NCBI GenBank assembly: GCA_016892645.1
Contig: JAFEMX010000014.1
Location: 1-64,000 of the forward strand
Reading direction: 5' to 3'
DNA from: Micrococcaceae bacterium RIT 802
Lineage (GTDB): Bacteria > Actinomycetota > Actinomycetes > Actinomycetales > Micrococcaceae
DNA length: 64,000 nucleotides
Numbering within the stretch: position 1 is the first letter of the stretch; each line of letters opens with the position of its first letter. Positions 42,925-51,010 of the stretch are shown one piece after another. A program made the position numbers and the translations under genes. The notes beneath the pieces were generated by a model. The model had not been told where the DNA came from. It did not search any database and saw only the letters and a list, made by a program, of their open reading frames with translations.

Positions 42925-44217
42925 TCATCGTTTGCCCAACTTTTTCCAGAGCACAACCATGGAAACAATGCTCACGATGGCAGCGAAAAGGACCCAAAAG
43001 CTTGGAGCCATATCATTTCCGGTGGCGTTGATAAGCAAGGTCGCGATTAGCGGTGTGAAGCCGCCAAAGATGGTCACGCCAATGTTGTAGCCGACTGCCA
43101 TGCCGGTGGCACGCGTTTCTGCTGGAAAGATGGCCGCCATCGCTGCGCCCATCGGGCCGTAGTAGGTGGCCTTGAGCAATGCCATAAAAAAGAGGACGAG
43201 CAGCAGTGTCCCGAGAGCCGGTACCGAGACCATGAGGGCAAACATCGGGTAAATCAGGAGGAGGATAAGTCCGGCGGCCGGAATCATTATTCTCAATTGG
43301 CCCAATTTATCGGAGAAGTGGCCGGCGAATGGAGTGACGACAAGCAGCACCAGGCCCGCGACGATGGTGGCCATGAACCCGCTCGAGTCGGGGAGATGCA
43401 GGGTCTTGATGGCGTACGTCGGGATGTAGGTGATCATGTAGTTGAGGCAGGTGGTCACCGCCAGCAAGCCTACGGTGAGCAACACCAGCAACTTCTGACC
43501 GCGGAGGATGGTGCGGACAGGCGTTTTGGGCTGGTCGCTCTTGATGTGTGCTTCAGCTTCCGCCGTTTCAGGGACATGCTTCCGGATGTAGATCCCCACG
43601 GGACCTACGAGCAAACCGAACACGAAGGGGATGCGAAATGCCCACGACTCGATTTGCTCAGAACTCAAGGTCGTGGTCAGCAAGGTACCGATGCCGGCGG
43701 CCATGAGGCCAGCCATGGCCTGACTCGCGAACTGCCAGCTGGCCGCGAAGCCTCGACGTCCGGGAAGATGCTCGACCATCATGGCCGTCGCCGTGCCGAA
43801 TTCGCCGCCTGCAGCGAATCCCTGGATGAGTCGGGCCACCAGAATGCCGATCGGGGCTGCGACTCCAATGACCGCATAGGTGGGCATGATGCAGATGAGT
43901 AGCGAACCGACGACCATCAGGCCAAGGGAGAGCGTCAGTGCTGGTTTACGACCTTTTCGGTCCGCGTAGGATCCGAGGAGAAGTGCTCCAAGAGGCCGGA
44001 TCAGGAACGACACCGCAAAGGTGCCCAATGCGAGGACAAGCGAAAAGGCGGGATCTTCGCTGGGGAAAAACACGCGCGCGATGTACACGGCAAAGTAGCC
44101 GTAAATTGCAATGTCGTACCATTCGAGGGCATTGCCGACACAAGCCGCGGCAATGATCTTCGAAGGACTTAACGGCTTCTTGGTGCTCGTCGAGTCATAC
44201 GTGGCTTTGGTACTCAT
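42925..44217 (-). CDS. MFS transporter, metabolite:H+ symporter (MHS) family
   Basis: This 430-residue importer has twelve membrane segments and MHS-family marks: CVGNALEWYDIAIYGYFAVYIAR, SFLIRPLGALLLGSYADRKGRK, RLIQGFAAGGEFGTATAMMVEHLP and RAT-G-MAVGYN (ETRATGMAVGYNIG). Relatives carry citrate, dicarboxylates, shikimate, proline or betaine. The gene is visibly lower in GC and less biased in codon use than its surroundings. It lies 42 bases after the M20 peptidase gene on the same strand, so uptake and hydrolysis of one substrate is likely. Confidence 0.92.
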   Translation of the reverse strand: MSTKATYDSTSTKKPLSPSKIIAAACVGNALEWYDIAIYGYFAVYIARVFFPSEDPAFSLVLALGTFAVSFLIRPLGALLLGSYADRKGRKPALTLSLGLMVVGSLLICIMPTYAVIGVAAPIGILVARLIQGFAAGGEFGTATAMMVEHLPGRRGFAASWQFASQAMAGLMAAGIGTLLTTTLSSEQIESWAFRIPFVFGLLVGPVGIYIRKHVPETAEAEAHIKSDQPKTPVRTILRGQKLLVLLTVGLLAVTTCLNYMITYIPTYAIKTLHLPDSSGFMATIVAGLVLLVVTPFAGHFSDKLGQLRIMIPAAGLILLLIYPMFALMVSVPALGTLLLVLFFMALLKATYYGPMGAAMAAIFPAETRATGMAVGYNIGVTIFGGFTPLIATLLINATGNDMAPSFWVLFAAIVSIVSMVVLWKKLGKR

Positions 44218-44259
44218 GACTTACTCCTTGTTGTGACTGGATGTTGTCGGAAACCACGA

Positions 44260-45660
44260 TTAGTCGGCGGTCGAAAGCCAATCCGGATCGAGCTCGCCCA
44301 GATCCCAAAAGAGTCCGGCCATAATCTGCATTGCCTCCCTCATGAGGGGAGCCAACAGATGCTCGTTGGGCGCGTGCTGTGCGCAGCCGGGATAGGAATG
44401 GGGAATCCAGATCGTCGGCAATCCGAGGACATCGGCGAACGCATCGTTGGGCAAGGTTCCGCCCAGGTTGGGGAGGACCGAAGCCGTCTTGCCGGTAGTG
44501 GCCGCTAAGGACGCGAGGGTCCATCTCACCCACTTGTTTTCCGGGTCGAGCCTCGTAGCGGCGACCCCGTGCTCGACATTGACGTCGACCATGGGAAACC
44601 CCCGGCTGTCGAGGTGCTCTCGTAAGATCGATTCGGCCGCTTGCCAATCGGTGCCGACGACGAAACGCAGTTGGCAATGTGCGCGCGCACTGGCTGGGAT
44701 GGCATTGACCGGCCCGTCGGGATTTCCTGCCGTCATGGCGAGGATCTCCAACGTGTTCCACCCGAAGAGACGCTCGCTTGGGGTAAGCCCCGGCTCGCCC
44801 CAGTTTTCTTCGATCTGTGGGCTTTCAGGCGAAGTATCGACGGAGATGTCTGCCAAGGCGGCTCGGACTGAAGCGGGGATCGGAGAGGGTCTGAGTCCTT
44901 TGACAAGAATCTCGCCCCGTCCGCTCACCATGCTTGAAAGGGCGTTGGCCAGCACTATTGCGGGGTTGCTCAGCACTCCACCCCAGTTGCCTGAATGGTG
45001 GCTCTCGTCGCGTGAGTCGACGGTGAGGGTGAAGTTGACCGCGCCCCTCGCGCCCAAGAAGAGTGTGGGGTTTTCGGCCGCGAGCCGCGGCCCATCGGAA
45101 GCGATGAGAAGGTCGGCGGACAACTCGTTCTGCAGTAGTTCGCATATCTCGTTGAGACCCGGGGAGCCAGACTCTTCACCCATGTCCAGGAGGACCGTGA
45201 CGTTGAAACCCAGACGGCCTCCGCGAGCTTGGACAACGCGTTCCAATGCCGCCAAATTGACCGTGTGTTGCCCCTTGTTGTCGGCGGTGCCCCGGCCGTA
45301 CCAGCGGTCATCTTCCATGACGATTTCCCATGGATCGAGGCCTGCTCGCCAATCAGGCTTATGGGCGAGCTGCACGTCGCCATGGCCATAGGTCAGTACC
45401 GTGGGATACGAGGCGTCTTCATATCGGTGGGCAACGAGAAACGGATGATTGCTGGATACCGGGTTCTCAACCACCCGTGCCGTGAAGCCCATGCGCTCTA
45501 CATGCGGAATGATTTCATCCGTGAGGTAGGCATGCATGACGGTTGCGCTCTCGGGGTCCTGACTCTCCGTTCGATACGACACCCGCCGGTCAAGATCGGT
45601 TTTGAACTGCCCTGAGTCGAAGTATTCTGTGGCAAGTTCGATCGCAGAAGTGCGGGTCAA
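44260..45660 (-). CDS. M20 family metallopeptidase/amidohydrolase
   Basis: This 466-residue zinc hydrolase of the M20 (ArgE/DapE/carnosinase-like) family has TYGHGDVQ (metal His), YGRGTADNKGQH (bridging Asp), LDMGEESGSPG (catalytic Glu-Glu) and IWIPHSYPGCAQHAPNEH (late His). The dimerisation domain lies at about residues 205-330. The start is taken as TTG 45660 with GGAGG upstream; an in-frame TTG at 45723 is an alternative. It belongs with the MHS transporter in a leftward operon and shares the lower GC of the block. Substrate may be a dipeptide, N-acyl amino acid or carbamoyl compound. Confidence 0.88.
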   Translation of the reverse strand: MTRTSAIELATEYFDSGQFKTDLDRRVSYRTESQDPESATVMHAYLTDEIIPHVERMGFTARVVENPVSSNHPFLVAHRYEDASYPTVLTYGHGDVQLAHKPDWRAGLDPWEIVMEDDRWYGRGTADNKGQHTVNLAALERVVQARGGRLGFNVTVLLDMGEESGSPGLNEICELLQNELSADLLIASDGPRLAAENPTLFLGARGAVNFTLTVDSRDESHHSGNWGGVLSNPAIVLANALSSMVSGRGEILVKGLRPSPIPASVRAALADISVDTSPESPQIEENWGEPGLTPSERLFGWNTLEILAMTAGNPDGPVNAIPASARAHCQLRFVVGTDWQAAESILREHLDSRGFPMVDVNVEHGVAATRLDPENKWVRWTLASLAATTGKTASVLPNLGGTLPNDAFADVLGLPTIWIPHSYPGCAQHAPNEHLLAPLMREAMQIMAGLFWDLGELDPDWLSTAD

Positions 45661-45731
45661 GTGGAATCCTCCGATGGATCTGATACGCGCAGCACATGGC
45701 AGCGACAGTTGCTGATGTTCCAACTTGTCAC

Positions 45732-45792
45732 CATGATCTGGTCGTACGTTGCTGGCAAAATATGATCGCCTTGGTGGCGGCTCCAGATCATG
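45732..45792. promoter_or_regulatory. Perfect 10-bp inverted repeat in the LysR/M20 divergent promoter
   Basis: CATGATCTGG (45732-45741) and CCAGATCATG (45783-45792) are exact reverse complements 41 bases apart. The core GATCTGG also recurs at about 45832. They lie between the divergent M20 and LysR genes, the expected place for LysR recognition and activation sites. Confidence 0.6.
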
Positions 45793-45897
45793 TTTGCAGG
45801 GTGACGTACCTCATACAAGACGAATTCCTCGATCTGGTTCTAGCAATTTGTAGACGCTAGCGTTGCCGCAACGGCAATGGTCCAGTAGGTTCAGTAG

Positions 45898-46800
45898 ATG
45901 CCCCTCTATGATCCTGCTCTGCGATATTTTCTCGCGGTCTTCGAGTCCGGGTCGATCAATGCCGCTGCCCGGCAACTGCATGTGGCCGGCTCGGCCGTTA
46001 GCCGGCAAATCAGCAGACTCGAAAAGGAAGTTGGATCTGTCCTTTTTGAACGCTTGCCATCGGGCGTTGTGGCGACGGAATCCGGCGACATGTTTGCCGG
46101 ATTCGCGCGACGGGTGATCCAGGATGCCGGACATGTCGTCGACGAGATCCACGAGCGCCGCGGCGCGGAATCGCTCATCTCGATCGCCGCACCAAGCGGC
46201 GTCGGTCACGAATTCCTGCCTCGCATAGCTGCCGACTACAGAAAGATTCATACGGGAACGTGGTTCGTTCTCAAACTGACCGAGCCGGCTACAGCTACTC
46301 AGATGGTTCGTGACGGTGCGACAGATGTGGCCGTGACCTTCAACCTCGCGATTGATGCGGGTGTCAAAATCATTGATTCGCGTCCTGCGCCACTGATGGC
46401 CGTAGTGCGCGCCGGCCATCCTCTGGCATGTGAATCGTCGATTCGTTTGCGAGAGCTCCTCTCGTATCCATTGGCTCTTTCCGCACCCAATACGACCAAC
46501 CGACATCTTTTTGACGTTGTCGTCAAGTCCGCGTCCCGGGGCGTCGAACCGGTCTTCGTCTGCGACAACCCGGATGCATTGCTGAGCTTCGTGCGACAAG
46601 GAGACGCGGTAACCCTGATGGGTCGAATCACGACCGAGCGCGACTTGGCAGCGGGTGACGTCGTGGCGATTCCCCTCAAAGAGAAGGAACTGGGGCAACG
46701 AAACTTGCAGGTCCAGACGAAGGCGGGAAGGGAGCTGCCCGCTGCCTTGGCGGATTTCATCGACTTTCTGGTTGCCGCCCTTGGGGCGACGGAAGTCTAA
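45898..46800 (+). CDS. LysR family transcriptional regulator
   Basis: This 300-residue regulator has the winged helix FESGSINAAARQLHVAGSAVSRQISRLEKEVGSVLFERL (about residues 16-54) and a substrate-binding domain with LMAVVRAGHPLA and CDNPDALLSFVRQGDAV. It diverges from the M20-MHS operon and is the likely activator. Its GC content matches that block rather than the chromosome at large. The gene ends 20 bases before the right copy of the 70-bp direct repeat. Confidence 0.92.
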   Translation: MPLYDPALRYFLAVFESGSINAAARQLHVAGSAVSRQISRLEKEVGSVLFERLPSGVVATESGDMFAGFARRVIQDAGHVVDEIHERRGAESLISIAAPSGVGHEFLPRIAADYRKIHTGTWFVLKLTEPATATQMVRDGATDVAVTFNLAIDAGVKIIDSRPAPLMAVVRAGHPLACESSIRLRELLSYPLALSAPNTTNRHLFDVVVKSASRGVEPVFVCDNPDALLSFVRQGDAVTLMGRITTERDLAAGDVVAIPLKEKELGQRNLQVQTKAGRELPAALADFIDFLVAALGATEV

Positions 46801-46819
46801 AATCTGGCAAACTGGGCCT

Positions 46820-46889
46820 CGGGCCCTTTGCCCGGTTGCTGCGCTCCCGCGCACAAGCCGACGGGCTGCCGCTGGGGATCAACCGGTAG
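46820..46889 (+). repeat. 70-bp direct repeat, right copy (detached 3' end of an ABC exporter gene)
   Basis: These 70 bases repeat 41537-41606 with about three mismatches, and in the exporter frame still read GPFARLLRSRAQADGLPLG ending in the stop. There is no exporter gene upstream; the LysR gene ends immediately before. This right copy closes the lower-GC block like an attachment or recombination junction. Confidence 0.75.
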
Positions 46890-47053
46890 GTAGCCTCGGT
46901 GAGCGGTGCCCGCACCCGGGGATATCAGTCGTGAACACGTCATCTCCCGGGAAGGCCGGAGCCAAGCGGCGAGGTTTATGCCATTCGAACCGCTTATGTG
47001 GCTGTTTTAGTCTCTTTAACTCTTTGGGAACTTATTGGGGTTGTTTTCGACCC

Positions 47054-47098
47054 CATTAGTGCTGACTCGTGCTAATGTGTTGTTATCCACCCCATTAG
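47054..47098. promoter_or_regulatory. HipB operator array (three CATTAG half-sites)
   Basis: CATTAG (47054-47059) and its reverse complement CTAATG (47072-47077) form an inverted pair, and a third CATTAG lies at 47093-47098, within CCCATTAG contexts. They end just before the AGGAGG of the antitoxin gene and fit autoregulatory operators of a HipB-type repressor. Confidence 0.65.
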
Positions 47099-47111
47099 CG
47101 CAGGAGGAGTA

Positions 47112-47393
47112 GTGGATCACCAACTGCAACGCATCGGAGTTGCACTCCGTGCCCGACGCATCGAACTCGGCCTGTCGCAAGGGGAGCTCAGTGACACCAC
47201 TGGGCTCGACCGCAAGCGGATCAGCAACATCGAACGCGGGTTGCCCGGCCGCTCCTCCATCCTCACCGAAGTCGCCAATGCCTTGGGCATGGACTTGGTT
47301 GCCCTCCCGCGCGAGGACCCCCGCGCAGCGTCGGCCCGATACGAAGCCGACAACTACGATGCAACGCGCCGACGAGGGCGGAGCCAGCCATGA
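47112..47393 (+). CDS. hipB: HipB-like helix-turn-helix antitoxin
   Basis: This 93-residue DNA-binding antitoxin has an Xre/HTH_3 domain at residues about 8-62 (LRARRIELGLSQGELSDTTGLDRKRISNIERG). The recognition helix ends NIERG as usual. The remaining tail is short, charged and basic. The start is GTG 47112 with AGGAGG three to eight bases earlier. It overlaps the HipA gene as ATGA. It should neutralise HipA and repress the operon through the half-sites upstream. Confidence 0.85.
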   Translation: MDHQLQRIGVALRARRIELGLSQGELSDTTGLDRKRISNIERGLPGRSSILTEVANALGMDLVALPREDPRAASARYEADNYDATRRRGRSQP

Positions 47394-48664
47394 CGCTCAT
47401 CGCGTGGCTCAACGGGGATCCTGTCGCCGAACTCAATGACGCGGGCCAAGGATACATGTCCTTGAGGTACACGGAAGAGGCCGTTCGGCAACATGGGCCG
47501 GGAAGCATCCTGCTCTCCCTCAAGCTCCCCGTGCGCGCCGCGCCGTACCCTGGGACGGAGGCCAAATACTTCCTGGACGGGTTGCTCCCCGAAGACCACG
47601 TCCGTGCAGCCCTCGCGGACAGGGCCCGGATATCGGCCGAGGACACCTACGGACTACTCAAGGCTTACGGGCTGGACTGTGCCGGCGCCATCCAGGTCAC
47701 CGAACCAGACCAGGGCCCCGGCACCAGGCAAGGCGGCGTCCATTGGCTCGACGGCTCCGACCTGAAGAAGGCGATCTCGGATCTGCCCGCCGCGCCTCTG
47801 GGCATCGACGTCGACCCCGGTGTCCGGTCTAGCCTCGGAGGCCTGCAGGGCAAGTTGGCCGTGGTCCTCGACAGCGAACGGGTGGGACTGCCGGTGAACG
47901 GCGCCCCGTCGACTCATATCCTCAAACCGGCCAGGCTCACCGACGAAGGCATCGAGAGATGGCCGGGCATAGCGGCAGCCGAACACTTTGCAATGCGGTT
48001 GACCCTCCTGTCCGGCCAGTCGAAGGGCATGAAGGTCAGGGCGGCTGAAACCGAAGTCCGGGACATCATGGGCCGATCCGCCATCCTCGTGCGCAGATTC
48101 GACAGACGAAGGAACGGCAAGTCCCTGCGCCGGATACACCAGGAGGACTTCGGGCAGTCGCTGGGCATCACGGAGAAATATCAGAACAACTCCTACGAGA
48201 TGCCGCGTCTCGTGGACATCGCCCAACTGCTCGTCCAGCACTCGACCGGAATCGCCATGCAGCCGCTCCTTGAACGCCTCACCCTGGGAACGCTCCTGGG
48301 GGACTGCGACGCCCACGTCAGGAATCATACGGTCCTGTTGGATGATGGGCGGGTGGAGCTATCGCCCGCCTATGACGTAGTCCCCACGGCGGCATGGGCC
48401 GACCATAGCCGTGAACTCGCACTGCGTATTGGCGGGGAGGTATTCATCGACGATGTCCGGGACAAGAATCTCGTCGACGAGGCAATGTCCTGGGGGATGA
48501 GGCGCCAGGCAGCCACGATGATCATCCGGCGGTCCCTGGAGGCAGCCAGCTCGCTCATGCCGGTCCTGCTCACCGAATCGAGGGACCAGGGCTGGTACCA
48601 CCCCGTCCTCGGGGACGTCATCCGGGGCGCCGAAGAGCGCATCCGCGCGCTGACCCCCAGATAA
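47390..48664 (+). CDS. hipA: HipA-like Ser/Thr protein kinase toxin
   Basis: This 424-residue HipA-family kinase arrests growth, in known cases by phosphorylating glutamyl-tRNA synthetase. The N-terminal subdomain (LIAWLNGDPVAEL to KYFLDGLLPED) and the core motifs are present: RSSLGGLQGKLAVVL (GG-x-Q-x-K type), THILKPARL, RRFDRRRNGK, QEDFGQSLG, the catalytic loop GDCDAHVRNHTVLL and the metal-binding LSPAYDVVPT. The catalytic Asp and Asn are intact, so it may be active. Gene order antitoxin-toxin with ATGA coupling is standard. It lies between two remnants of an ABC exporter gene. Confidence 0.88.
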   Translation: MTLIAWLNGDPVAELNDAGQGYMSLRYTEEAVRQHGPGSILLSLKLPVRAAPYPGTEAKYFLDGLLPEDHVRAALADRARISAEDTYGLLKAYGLDCAGAIQVTEPDQGPGTRQGGVHWLDGSDLKKAISDLPAAPLGIDVDPGVRSSLGGLQGKLAVVLDSERVGLPVNGAPSTHILKPARLTDEGIERWPGIAAAEHFAMRLTLLSGQSKGMKVRAAETEVRDIMGRSAILVRRFDRRRNGKSLRRIHQEDFGQSLGITEKYQNNSYEMPRLVDIAQLLVQHSTGIAMQPLLERLTLGTLLGDCDAHVRNHTVLLDDGRVELSPAYDVVPTAAWADHSRELALRIGGEVFIDDVRDKNLVDEAMSWGMRRQAATMIIRRSLEAASSLMPVLLTESRDQGWYHPVLGDVIRGAEERIRALTPR

Positions 48665-48711
48665 CCGCTCTCCGAAAGGCAGCCGCCACGTTGGTCCTGC
48701 GCACAAACTGG

Positions 48712-49499
48712 GGCGGCGACGGGCGGGATGACCATCGGCACGATCGTGGGGTTCACCGCGCTGCAGTCGGCGATCTTCCGCCCGATCATGGGCCTGCTCA
48801 ACGTCGGGGTCCAGTGGGTGACCGCGATGACGCTGTTTAGCCGCATCTTCGAATACCTCGACCTCGTCCCGGAGATCACCCCGCCCGAGCATCCCGTGGC
48901 CATCGACCCGGCCGCCGTGCGCGGGGAGTTGCGCTTCGAGGGCGTGGGATTCTCGTACGACGGCGATGCCCGGGTTTTGTCGGATATCGATCAGCTGGTG
49001 CCGGCCGGGACCGCGACGGCGATCGTCGGGGCCACCGGTTCCGGCAAGTCCACTCTGGGCTCGCTGGTCCCGCGGCTGCATGACACCACTACCGGCCGGG
49101 TCACCATCGACGGGATCGACGTGAGGGACCTGTCCCCGGCGGACCTGTCGCGGATCGTCGGCGTCGTCTCCCTGGGGTCTTACCTGGTGCACGCCTCGAT
49201 CCGGGAGAACCTGCTCATGGCAGACCCCGACGCCGATGAGCAGACCCTGTGGGCCGCGTTGAAGGCAGCGCAGATTGACGAGCTGATCTCGGGCTTGCCA
49301 CTCGGGTTGGAGACGAAGGTGGGTGCCCGCGGGCACCGGTTCTCCGGCGGGGAACAGCAACGCCTCGCCATCTACCGCACCATCCTGCGTAACCTGCGGG
49401 TCCTGGTGCTCGACGAGGCGACCTCGGCGCTGGACAACACCACCGAGGCTCAGGTCCAGACAGCCTTGGACCGGCTGGCGGAAGGCCATACCACGATGC
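48712..49499 (+). pseudogene. Truncated second copy of the ABC exporter (end of TM domain plus ATPase)
   Basis: This stretch is highly similar to 40640-41430 in the intact exporter gene. It begins in the fifth membrane helix (MTIGTIVGFTALQSAIF) and stops after Walker B (VLVLDEATSALDN), before the H-loop. It has no start or ribosome site. It is functionally dead as well as truncated: the Q-loop VVSQESYLV has become VVSLGSYLV and the signature region LAIARTI has become LAIYRTI. The right end is a junction with a broken AlbA_2-type gene read from the other strand. Confidence 0.85.
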
Positions 49500-50377
49500 T
49501 AAGGGCTTCACAGGCCAGCGCGGTTATCCGATCCAGCGCGGTAGTTCTGTCTTCCGCTGAGGAGTCTTTAGACGCCTGATACTGCGCTTTGGCCTGAATG
49601 AGAAAGCGCCTTAGCGGATTGATGTGGTTGTCGTCCAGGTTCCTTTTCACTGCTGTTGCGAACGTATAGGGATCCATGGCAACGTCTGGGGCCACGCGTT
49701 CCTCGCGAACATTAGGGGATCCGACCTGTTCGACGACGCGTTTGACGAGTGGCTGAATGTCAGACTGCGCGTCAGCGTGAACGCGGTGTCGTTAGTTTTC
49801 CAAAATCACGGACCACGTTTGGTGGGTCGCAAGCACGTTGGACGTTCCCATCCGCGTATAGACCGTACCGGCACGGAGGACGAACTTTGGTCGCCCGTCG
49901 CCTGTCCAGGAGCCGTCTTTGGAAACGACGGCGGGCAATCCATCCACGGGCGGAGCAACATATATGAGGATCATTGGTCCCGTCCCCGACGCGGTCCGGG
50001 CACCGGGGTGGAATTGGGCCCGGATATCGACATGGCTGTCGACGTAGCCTCACACGATTTCGGAGAGACCGGCGGAGTCGAACGTGGATTTCTGCGGGGG
50101 ATCGGCGTCAGAGGCCAACTGTCCGTTGTCCGTTGCACCCACGACTATGTAGCCGCCATGGGACAGGTTCATCATGGCGGTGCAATCCTTGATGAAATCG
50201 AGTTTCTTCCTCTGGTCTCGAAGGTCCAGTGATTGCTTGAAATCCAATGCCGAAAATTCTGCTCCGGCGTTGAGGAGTTCGTAGAGCTTTTCTTCGTCTA
50301 CGCGTCCGTCGCAGACAAACGGCAGGAAGGGCTCAGGGCTGTTCGCGCCCGTCCTGCCTCCCCATCGTTATCGACAT
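49500..50377 (-). pseudogene. Broken AlbA_2-type (Schlafen/ATP-binding-like) regulator gene
   Basis: Read leftward from an ATG at 50377, one frame can be followed after removing a single extra base in the CCC run at 50336-50338: PEPFLPFVCDGRVDEEK, then ALDFKQSLDLRDQRKK, MMNLSHGGYIVVGATDNG, LIYVAPPVDGLPAVVSKD and so on to ALDRITALACEAL. The D-F-K-x-S...MMN...GG-x-I-V-V-G pattern is the AlbA_2 DNA-binding domain. Two in-frame stops interrupt it, TGA at 50050-50052 and TAA at 49792-49794. The 3' end is cut off at about 49500 where the exporter remnant begins. Confidence 0.75.
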
Positions 50378-51010
50378 CTCCCCGCACGGTGTCCCCGCTT
50401 TGTTGATCGTTCTAAACATATAGGTCCATCATCCCGTAGGGGGGGCGTGACGGGGATGAGGGATCGAGGTGAGTTGCAACCATAGATTCCCTCCCAAATA
50501 ACGTTCGTTTAATGAGATGACATTGAGTCCGAGCTTGCTAATGGTCGAATGGCGTCGGACATCGTAGAAATCGCGGGGATCCCTGTACTTTGGCCGTTGT
50601 ACGCGCGGTCTCAATAGCCTCTCTAATTCGCACTTGTTTCATCTGAGCTAAAGCGAATGAGTTCTTGAGAACGATGGTGCATGTGATACTTTCGCGCCAA
50701 CCTCCGCCGCTCACTTGCTGTGATGGTTGAGAATGAGGGGCGAAATTTGAAGTCGTTGTCGAAGCCGGCCTCGGTGACGAGGGTTGGACTTGAGACTCCC
50801 GAACGGTTTTTCAGTCGTTGAAGATTCACGTCGCCCACACTTGGGACTGCAACCGTTGGCGGAGTGTCGATAGCGCTGCACTATTGGGCGTCCTCAACAG
50901 TCGAGGCTTGGCGACTGGAATGACGTGGATCGATTGCGTGTTCTTGGTCAGCGATCCGTGGGGACGCCGCTTCTCAGAGAGCTGCCACATCACGAACCGT
51001 GCAGGATGAC
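50378..51010. other. Lower-GC degenerate DNA without an intact gene
   Basis: These 633 bases are the least GC-rich run in the window. Short leftward open frames (50429-50614 and 50623-50838) read VQRPKYRDPRDFYDVRRHS and TITASERRRLARKYHMHHR; they look protein-like but lack ribosome sites and match nothing I recognise. They may be remnants of the same imported segment as the AlbA_2-type pseudogene. Confidence 0.4.

Noticed and set aside
41607-50377. The variable region as an active integrative element, prophage or insertion sequence
   Set aside because: No integrase, transposase, phage gene, replication gene or terminal inverted repeats were found; only a direct repeat of one gene end and gene remnants.
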